64,000 nucleotides of DNA from Janibacter sp. HTCC2649 (GTDB taxonomy: Bacteria > Actinomycetota > Actinomycetes > Actinomycetales > Dermatophilaceae): positions 3,042,139 to 3,106,138 of the forward strand of contig NZ_CH672413.1 in the NCBI RefSeq assembly GCF_000152705.1, read 5' to 3'. The position numbers and the translations under genes were made by a program. Shown in pieces: positions 58,775 to 64,000 of this stretch; position 1 is the stretch's first letter, and each line of letters starts with the position of its first letter. The notes under the pieces are model-generated. The model was not told where the DNA came from and ran no database searches. It was given only the letters and a program-made list of their open reading frames with translations.

Positions 58775-59314
58775 GTGAGCAAGTCGGTGCGTCCCCTGGG
58801 CGAGCAGCAGGCGTCCGTCCTGCGCGCGGCCCCGCTGTCGTTCACGCCGTTCAACGACTCGGGTGGGGCGGCATCCTCCGGCTATCACCACGTCAACGAA
58901 TCCATCACGCTCACTCGTCGCGACTTCGATGGCGCCGCCCGTGACCTCTTCGCATGGCAGGTGCATTCCAGGGCTGGGCTCCGGGTGCAGGCCTCGGACG
59001 TTCCGCTGCGCAAGGGCACCGTCGTCCTGATGCGGTGGGGACTGGGCGCACTGTCGTTGAAGATCCCGTGTCGGGTTCTCGATGTCGTCGACGAGACGCG
59101 GCGACGGGGATTCAGCTACGGCACATTGCCCGGTCACCCGGAGGTCGGCGCAGAACAATTCATGCTCGAACGCCTCGACGGCGGTCGCATCGTGTTCACC
59201 ATCACTGCGTACTCGCGGCCCGGATCGGCACTTGCCAAGCTCGGGGGACCGATGGGCCGAGCCGCTCAGCGCCTCATGACTGAGCGCTACCTCCGGGCGC
59301 TGGATCGCCAGTAG
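58775..59314 (+). CDS. DUF1990 family protein
   Basis: A 179-residue protein of the DUF1990 type: HHVNESITLTRRDFDGAARDLFAWQVHSRAGLRV, KGTVVLMRWGLGALSLKIPCRVLDVVDETRRRGFSYGTLPGHPEVGAEQFMLE, then a C-terminal helix with AQRLMTERYLRALDR. The family resembles a Bet v1/START-like ligand-binding fold; function unknown. GTG start at 58775; the gene lies 87 bases after the hipA stop and is not obviously part of that module. Confidence 0.85.
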   Translation: MSKSVRPLGEQQASVLRAAPLSFTPFNDSGGAASSGYHHVNESITLTRRDFDGAARDLFAWQVHSRAGLRVQASDVPLRKGTVVLMRWGLGALSLKIPCRVLDVVDETRRRGFSYGTLPGHPEVGAEQFMLERLDGGRIVFTITAYSRPGSALAKLGGPMGRAAQRLMTERYLRALDRQ

Positions 59315-59388
59315 CCCATCCGGATGCCCAGCCTTGGCCCCTTGCACTGTGGGTGGCGCCGCTGGTCAAGGACCCCTACTGTGGCTCC

Positions 59389-59784
59389 ATGTTCGGGCGC
59401 CGAGGGAAAAATCAACCCCTCAAGGATCCAGCAGTTGGTCCTATTGAAGAGCTCCTTGCTCGCGCGGAGGCGCACCGCCCCGCCGGTGAGTGGCGGGGGC
59501 GCGCCAACCATGTCTTGTTGATCTGCGCATGCGTCACCTTGGACGCCTCCCCGGACTGGATCGTTTATGACACGGACGACGGCATCGGCTGGTGCCGGTG
59601 GCCGGACGGACTGCCCGAGGCTGAGATGGTCCACGCTCCGTTGGACTCGGGCGGCCATGCCAACCCGTCTGAGGTCCTTGCTTGGCTCCAAGGCAACGCG
59701 GAGGATCCATGGGGGGCGGGCGGAGAGGGCTCTGGCGACCCAGAGGTGCTCATTGAATTGCAGCGCCAAATCAGTTGGTCGTGA
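59389..59784 (+). CDS. Hypothetical protein
   Basis: A frame of about 131 residues with no recognised family. It has a short basic start (MFGRRGKNQP), a helix IEELLARAEAHRP, two cysteines in LLICACVTL, an acidic/Trp-rich centre WIVYDTDDGIGWCRWPDG, and ends PEVLIELQRQISWS. Codon use resembles the neighbours, and the frame is not antisense to any other gene. A start at 59353 is possible. Its role is unknown. Confidence 0.5.
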   Translation: MFGRRGKNQPLKDPAVGPIEELLARAEAHRPAGEWRGRANHVLLICACVTLDASPDWIVYDTDDGIGWCRWPDGLPEAEMVHAPLDSGGHANPSEVLAWLQGNAEDPWGAGGEGSGDPEVLIELQRQISWS

Positions 59785-60167
59785 GCTTTGCAGAAAGGTT
59801 TGCTGCCACCATCCGGCACCCGTCGTTTTGATTCTGAATGACAACCGCCGGGCCGTGCCGGCGCTTGATGAGGGAACTTGCGAGTTCCACGCAACTGCCG
59901 GCGGCGGCAGGCAATTCCAGGACCGTTCGTGCTCGTGTGGCACAACGCGGAGCGAGACCCGGACAGCGAGGCATTGCAACTGCTGCTACGACGCTCGGAC
60001 GAGGGGCGGTTCCCCCGCTCCCGGGCGTGTAGGGGCCTCCCCTATTGCTGCATATCGTTGGGGTCGTGCCACGACCTTGTGAGCACTTGTCCGGCGCCGG
60101 GCGCTTGCCGTAGTCCCGTCGGGGACACTGGGGGAACACCGACCGTAGCTTTGACAAGGAGTCAGCC
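59785..60167. other. Intergenic region before the cold-shock-domain gene
   Basis: This 383-bp stretch has no convincing gene. An antisense frame spans most of it but has no family match and lacks a ribosome binding site. It ends in AAGGAG before the GTG of the cold-shock protein. The region is long for this genome, so it could be a structured leader of the cold-shock gene, but no defined stem or consensus could be established by eye. Confidence 0.4.
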
Positions 60168-61112
60168 GTGACCGAGGGAACCGTCCGCTGGTTCGACACC
60201 GACCGGGGGTTCGGCTTCATCGCCCTCGGCCAGGATGCAGAGGACCTGTACGTCCATGCGTCCGAGATCGTCAGCGCCGACGCGATGAAGGTGCTCCGCG
60301 AGGGTCAGGTGGTCGAGTTCGAGGTCGGCGAGGGGGACCGCGGCCCGCAGGCACGCCGCGTCCGGGTCACGGCCGACCAAGCCGCTGACACACCGCTGGG
60401 CGTGCTCGGCACCGTCTCCTGGTACGAGCCCTCCAAGGGATACGGCTTCATCACGCCCGACGGCGGCGGAACCGAAATCTTCGTGCACAGCTCGGCCATC
60501 GTGGGGGGCGGCGTGCTGTCGGAGGCGCAGCGCGTGGCGTTCCTCGTCGTCGACGGGGAGAGGGGGCCGCAGGCCGAGCACCTGCTGCCTTTGGGAACGC
60601 AGGCCGCCCAGCAGGCTGTGGTGTCCGACGGGGCTGACGGCACCGTGTCCTGGTATGACGGGGGCAAGGGCTTCGGGTTCATCACCTCCGATTCGGGCGG
60701 CCCTGATGTCTTCGTCCACGTCCGGGAGCTCGCCGACGGACTCACCGAGCTGGGCGAGGGCGACCGCGTGACGTACGACGTCGTCGTGAGCGAGAAGGGC
60801 CCACAGGCTCGCGACGTGCGCCTTGCTCGCGGCTCGGCACCGCGGGGCGCACCCGCGACGTCGACGCCCCGGGCTCGGTCGGGACATCGGGAGGCTTCCA
60901 ACGTCCCGGCGCGCGGTGGCGAGGGAGTGGTTGAGCGCTACGACGCGGAGCGCGGATTCGGCTTCATCGCACCGGACGCGGGCGGCGCAGACCTGTTCGT
61001 GCACGTGTCGGTTCTTCGAGGCGCTGAGGCCCTAGAGCCGGGCGATCGGGTCCGGTACCAGGTGCGACAGAGCGATCGGGGACCACAGGCCGATCGCGTC
61101 GAACGGCTTTGA
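60168..61112 (+). CDS. Four-domain cold-shock protein
   Basis: A 314-residue protein composed of four consecutive cold-shock domains: residues 2-68, 79-140, 157-220 and 252-314. Each has the RNP1-like core (GFGFI, GYGFI, GFGFI, GFGFI at 14, 91, 168 and 263), the RNP2-like core (LYVHAS, IFVHSS, VFVHVR, LFVHVS) and the closing RGPQA/KGPQA strand. The linker between domains 3 and 4 is longer and basic (residues 221-250). Ordinary bacterial Csp proteins contain one such domain, so this multimer should grip long single-stranded RNA or DNA. It starts with GTG after AAGGAG. Its long leader may carry temperature control, but that is speculation. Confidence 0.92.
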   Translation: MTEGTVRWFDTDRGFGFIALGQDAEDLYVHASEIVSADAMKVLREGQVVEFEVGEGDRGPQARRVRVTADQAADTPLGVLGTVSWYEPSKGYGFITPDGGGTEIFVHSSAIVGGGVLSEAQRVAFLVVDGERGPQAEHLLPLGTQAAQQAVVSDGADGTVSWYDGGKGFGFITSDSGGPDVFVHVRELADGLTELGEGDRVTYDVVVSEKGPQARDVRLARGSAPRGAPATSTPRARSGHREASNVPARGGEGVVERYDAERGFGFIAPDAGGADLFVHVSVLRGAEALEPGDRVRYQVRQSDRGPQADRVERL

Positions 61113-61353
61113 GCGAGACGGCGATTCGGGCAGAGCCAACGCTCAGTCGTGTCCTGATCCCCATCGCCTGCTCATGCAGCGAATGGTTCGGTTAGTCAGC
61201 GCTCTTCAACCTGAGGCGACGGACCTCGGCCAGCAGCGCAGGGAGGTCCGTTCGAGCGTGAGCGATGAAGTCGACGGGTCTCATACGGCGATTATCGCCA
61301 CCGAAACCCGAGTGCGGGGCGCGGCTCGTGCCGGCACGGGACTGGGAGGCGGG

Positions 61354-61656
61354 TCAGAGGGCGTGGACGTCGATGATCTCTATCTGGCCTGTCTTGCTCA
61401 GCTCGCATTCGGCACTCAGGTCGCTGGGGGCCTCATCGCTGGTCCAGAGCGGAAGGACGATGTATGCCGTTCCGTCATCGCGAGGAACGAAATCCGTGAG
61501 CCGGTGCTCCCAGATGTCGTCCGGCTGTGGAATCAGCTCGGCGCCAGCAGCGCCGTAGTTGTCGACCCAGGTCATCAGTTCCGGTCGCCGACCAGCGACA
61601 AGCTCGTCCAGCGCCGCGCGTACAGCTTCTCGGTGCTTCTCAGGAATCCGGCCCAT
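61354..61656 (-). CDS. Small conserved hypothetical protein
   Basis: A 100-residue cytosolic protein: REAVRAALDELVAGRRPELMTWVDNYGAAGAELIPQPDDIWEHRLTDFVPRDDGTAYIVLPLWTSDEAPSDLSAECELSK. The composition and the conserved-looking WVDNY/IPQPDDIWEH core suggest a small alpha/beta domain of the uncharacterised DUF7668 type, a tentative assignment. ATG at 61656. No partner is apparent; the 241-bp gap to its left holds nothing recognisable. Confidence 0.65.
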   Translation of the reverse strand: MGRIPEKHREAVRAALDELVAGRRPELMTWVDNYGAAGAELIPQPDDIWEHRLTDFVPRDDGTAYIVLPLWTSDEAPSDLSAECELSKTGQIEIIDVHAL

Positions 61657-61732
61657 GGCTCCCGATCATGCCGCGACACGGACGTGCTTGCGACGTGTGG
61701 GTGCCGTGTCCCTCACCGTCCTCTTGGGTGGG

Positions 61733-62416
61733 CTAGGGGCGGGCGATGGGGCGGTAGCGGCGTTCGGGGCGGCCGGTGTTGCCGTAGCGGAGGGAGACCT
61801 CGGCCTCGCCCTTGCTCGTGAAGTACTCGAGGTAGCGGCGGGCGCTCACTCGCGAGATGCCGATGGCCTCGGCCGTCTCCGAGGCGGAGAGACCAGTGGC
61901 GGCGGATCGCAGCGTCGCTTCGACGAGCTGGGCCGTCTCGGGGCTGAGGCCCTTCGGCATCGCCGCCGCGACGTCGGGGCGCGACTGGGCCGAGCGCGCA
62001 AAGAGCCGGTCCACCCCGGCCTGGTCCTCGGGTGAGGCGGCCAGCAGAGCCCGCTGGGCGGCATACCCCTCGAGTCTTTCGCGGAGGTCCTCGAACGCGA
62101 AGGGCTTGAGGAGATAGTCGGAGACGCCGTGACGGACGGCGGCGCGCACCGCGTCGACTTCCTTGGCGGCGGAGATGACGATGACGTCGCTGTGGGATCC
62201 GGTGTGCCGTAGTTCGGCGACGATGTCGAGGCCGAATCGGTCCGGGAGATAGAGGTCGAGGAGCAGTAGGTCGGGGGTGAGGTCGTGCGCCATCGTCAGG
62301 GCGTCGGCCCCGGAGTGGGCCACGCCGACGACCTCGAATCCGTCGGTGCGCTCGACGAAAGCACGGTGCACCCGAGCGACCATGAAGTCGTCGTCGACGA
62401 TGAGGACGGAGATCAC
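61733..62416 (-). CDS. DcuR/CitB-type response regulator
   Basis: A 227-residue response regulator. The receiver domain contains the acidic pair VDDD, the phosphorylation site in LLLLDLYLPDRFGLDIV, the Thr/Ser switch region VIVISAAKEVDAV, and Lys in YLLKPF. The C-terminal DNA-binding part has LSASETAEAIGISRVSARRYLEYF, the winged helix seen in CitB/DcuR regulators. Its start overlaps the sensor kinase stop by four bases. This family usually controls uptake of C4-dicarboxylates or citrate; the target lies outside the window. Confidence 0.92.
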   Translation of the reverse strand: MISVLIVDDDFMVARVHRAFVERTDGFEVVGVAHSGADALTMAHDLTPDLLLLDLYLPDRFGLDIVAELRHTGSHSDVIVISAAKEVDAVRAAVRHGVSDYLLKPFAFEDLRERLEGYAAQRALLAASPEDQAGVDRLFARSAQSRPDVAAAMPKGLSPETAQLVEATLRSAATGLSASETAEAIGISRVSARRYLEYFTSKGEAEVSLRYGNTGRPERRYRPIARP

Positions 62417-64000
62417 GAGGGCACTCCTTCGGGAAGAGACGCGGTGACACCCAGGCGAGCCGTGAACCGGGCGCCGGTGTCCGTGGGCGTCATGATGATC
62501 TCGCCTCCGCGCTGCTCGCAGAGCATTCGGGTGAGGGCCAATCCGATCCCGCGAGTCCCATCGCCCCCGGGCTTCGTCGTGAAGCCCTGGTCGAAGACCT
62601 CGTCAGCGATCTCGTCGGGTACGCCGGGACCCGAGTCGGACACGACGATCTCGACGCTCGACTGGTCCTGGGTGATCGTGACCTCCACCCACTGCGCGGT
62701 CGATGCTGTGCGTGACTGGGCTGGCGACGCTTTTGGCCCCGCGCTCGTCACCGCATCGAGTGCGTTGTCCACGAGGTTGCCGATGACGGTGCCGACGTCG
62801 GCAGAGTCCTCGGGCTGCAACCGTTGCAACGAGGTCGTATCCGTGATGCGCAGGTCGATTCGACGCTCTGACGCAAGACTCGCCTTGGCCATCAACAGGG
62901 CAGCAACGGCGGGGTCGCCCACTCGGCTGTTGATGCTCAGGTCGAGGGAGTGGCGGCGCTGGCTCACGGTGTCGACATAGCTGACGACCTCGTCGTACTC
63001 ACCGATCTGGATGAGGCCACTGATCGTGTGCAGCTGGTTGGCGAACTCGTGCGCCTGGGCCCGCAGCAGCTGGGTGGTGCTGCGGAAGGTGCCGAGCTGG
63101 CGCTCCATGTCCGCGAGCGCAGTCCGGTCGCGCAGGGTCGTCACCGTGCCTAGGGGGCGGCCGTCGCGTTCGACGTGCATCCGGTTCATGACGAGGACGT
63201 GCCCCCGGCGAACGACGACCCGGTCGCGCGCGTTGTCGTCGTCGGAGCCAGAGAGCACCTCGAGGAGTCGACCGCGCACCCTGAGGTCGGCCAGGGTCAG
63301 GCCCTCTGCGTGGTCCGGCAGGTCGAGCAGACGCCGTGCCACGTCGTTGACGAGAGTGACCCGGCCCTGTGGGTCGAGGGCGATGACCCCCTCGGCGATG
63401 CCGTGCAACAGGGCCTCGCGGTGCTCAGCGAGACCCGCGATCTCGCTCGGCTCCATGCCCAGGGTCTGGCGCTTGATCCGGCGGGCGAGCAACCACGACC
63501 CGAGCAGGCCGATGAGCAGCGCTCCGCCGACATAGGTGAGGAGATAGGACGACGCGCCCCGTGCCCGCTCCCATGCCGACGGGAACGGCTCGGTGATCAT
63601 CACGGTGCCAAGGTGTTCGCCAACTCGCCCATCGGTCACCGAGAAGACGGGAACCTGGGACACGAGGTCCCTCTGGCCGTCGAGCGTGAGGGTTCCAGAC
63701 CAGCTCGCTCCCTCACCAACAGCCTCTCGTGGCAACGGTATTCGCATGTCCTCCAACGATGGGTTCGTGGAGACGCGAACGTCCTCGTCGGCGTCGGCGA
63801 ACGTCACCGATCCCACCGAGGACTGCGTGGCGAAGGACTGCGCGAGGGTGGCGAGGCCCGTGCGGGTCTCCGGGATCTCGAGGTTGCTGCGCACGAGAGG
63901 ATTGCCCCCGAGCTGCTCCGCCAGCGCCGAGACCCTGCGGCCCTCGACGCGGGTGAAGGTCGCCTCGGACTGGGCCAAGGACAACGCACCCACGAGGACG
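62413..64000 (-). CDS. DcuS/CitA-type sensor histidine kinase (partial)
   Basis: At least 528 residues; the frame continues past the right edge, where VLVGALSLA looks like the end of the first membrane helix. In order: an extracytoplasmic sensor (Cache/PAS-like, about 150 residues), a second membrane helix (YLLTYVGGALLIGLLGSWLL), a cytoplasmic PAS domain (LLHGIAEGVIALDPQGRVTLVNDVARRLL), the SpoOB-type dimerisation helix with the phosphorylated His (LRAQAHEFANQLHTISGLIQIG), and the HATPase region (GNLVDNALDA, SDSGPGVP, GTRGIGLAL). It should sense an external carboxylate and phosphorylate the adjacent regulator. Confidence 0.92.
   Translation of the reverse strand, partial: VLVGALSLAQSEATFTRVEGRRVSALAEQLGGNPLVRSNLEIPETRTGLATLAQSFATQSSVGSVTFADADEDVRVSTNPSLEDMRIPLPREAVGEGASWSGTLTLDGQRDLVSQVPVFSVTDGRVGEHLGTVMITEPFPSAWERARGASSYLLTYVGGALLIGLLGSWLLARRIKRQTLGMEPSEIAGLAEHREALLHGIAEGVIALDPQGRVTLVNDVARRLLDLPDHAEGLTLADLRVRGRLLEVLSGSDDDNARDRVVVRRGHVLVMNRMHVERDGRPLGTVTTLRDRTALADMERQLGTFRSTTQLLRAQAHEFANQLHTISGLIQIGEYDEVVSYVDTVSQRRHSLDLSINSRVGDPAVAALLMAKASLASERRIDLRITDTTSLQRLQPEDSADVGTVIGNLVDNALDAVTSAGPKASPAQSRTASTAQWVEVTITQDQSSVEIVVSDSGPGVPDEIADEVFDQGFTTKPGGDGTRGIGLALTRMLCEQRGGEIIMTPTDTGARFTARLGVTASLPEGVPS

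Larger units (their letters stand above)
108..62066. repeat. Dispersed octamer GTATGCCG / CGGCATAC, 48 exact copies
   Basis: Copies begin at 108, 628, 1469, 2243, 3161, 5514, 6939, 7939, 10186, 10794, 11431, 13582, 14690, 16373, 16832, 18402, 19817, 20677, 21990, 22060, 25665, 26387, 26435, 27002, 29292, 29460, 30481, 30966, 31993, 32644, 41748, 43455, 43477, 43938, 43960, 46499, 47403, 50198, 50559, 51198, 52492, 53175, 53568, 53591, 56910, 56937, 61462 and 62059. Twenty-three are GTATGCCG and 25 CGGCATAC on the + strand. A composition model at 70% G+C expects about two. Most are inside genes, often as TAT-GCC (Tyr-Ala). There are none between 32652 and 41747. Confidence 0.9.

Noticed and set aside
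59771-60220. A 149-codon minus-strand frame over the gap before the cold-shock gene
   Set aside because: No ribosome binding site, no recognisable motif, Arg/Ser/Pro-rich composition, and overlap with the start of the cold-shock gene.
108-62066. Interpretation of the octamer as a polar chromosome-segregation (KOPS) or Chi-type sequence
   Set aside because: Such words are strongly skewed to one strand; here the two orientations are nearly equal within one 64-kb segment. A replication-terminus location could weaken this argument, but nothing indicates that.
1-64000. CRISPR arrays, rRNA or tRNA genes, prophage genes
   Set aside because: No regularly spaced direct repeats, no tRNA or rRNA sequence patterns and no phage structural, terminase or integrase genes were visible on either strand.

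Overview
This is a gene-dense, high-GC chromosomal segment, roughly 70% G+C over most of its length, from an actinomycete. The clearest taxonomic marker is a bacterial proteasome activator (Bpa/PafE) ending in the proteasome-docking tail GQYL. A soluble acyl-ACP desaturase, a DUF305 protein, a mycothiol-isomerase-fold protein and many GTG/TTG starts agree. A family-level guess (Micrococcales, Intrasporangiaceae-like) is inference only. No tRNA, rRNA, CRISPR array or transposase was seen.

Layout. 0-8 kb: a polyol operon read leftward (lipoprotein binding protein, two permeases, mannitol, sorbitol/xylitol and zinc dehydrogenases), with a divergent SorC-type regulator. 8-16 kb: an epimerase/TetR pair with palindromic operators, a sucrase-ferredoxin protein, an acyl-CoA ligase, a membrane metallophosphoesterase and a HAD phosphatase. 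16-27 kb: cyclophilin, KstD-like flavoprotein, acyl-ACP desaturase, secreted beta-propeller, Bpa, and a PadR-controlled FtsX-type ABC exporter. 27-34.5 kb: quinone reductase, DUF305, a regulator divergent from an ADH-MFS-flavodoxin operon, aldo/keto reductase and cupin. 34.5-41.9 kb: accessory region with lower G+C, holding a translationally coupled DUF262 protein plus HipA-like kinase, an ECF sigma factor with a cupin/DUF6069 partner, an aminoglycoside-phosphotransferase-like kinase, the remains of a toxin-antitoxin locus and MobA. 42-53 kb: PhoX-type phosphatase, small secreted and cytosolic proteins, two MFS transporters (one coupled to a universal stress protein), and MarR/IclR regulators divergent from an ABC exporter. 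53-57 kb: an 89-residue protein with serine at every third position, and a TetR-MMPL efflux pair. 57-64 kb: a complete hipBA locus with three evenly phased operators, a protein made of four cold-shock domains, and a DcuS/DcuR-like two-component system running off the right edge.

The main cross-cutting observation is a highly iterated octamer, GTATGCCG (complement CGGCATAC). I read 48 exact copies against about 2 expected from composition, in near-equal orientation (23 versus 25). They lie mostly inside genes, but also as four inverted pairs that form intergenic hairpins. No copy occurs between 32.65 and 41.75 kb, the part that includes the atypical HipA/DUF262 island. This resembles the behaviour of DNA-uptake sequences, although none is known to me for actinomycetes. 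A second repeat class is a set of related long perfect or near-perfect hairpins between convergent genes.

Two loci are the best candidates for undescribed systems: the DUF262-HipA pair at 34.7-37.6 kb and the serine-every-third protein at 53.3-53.5 kb.
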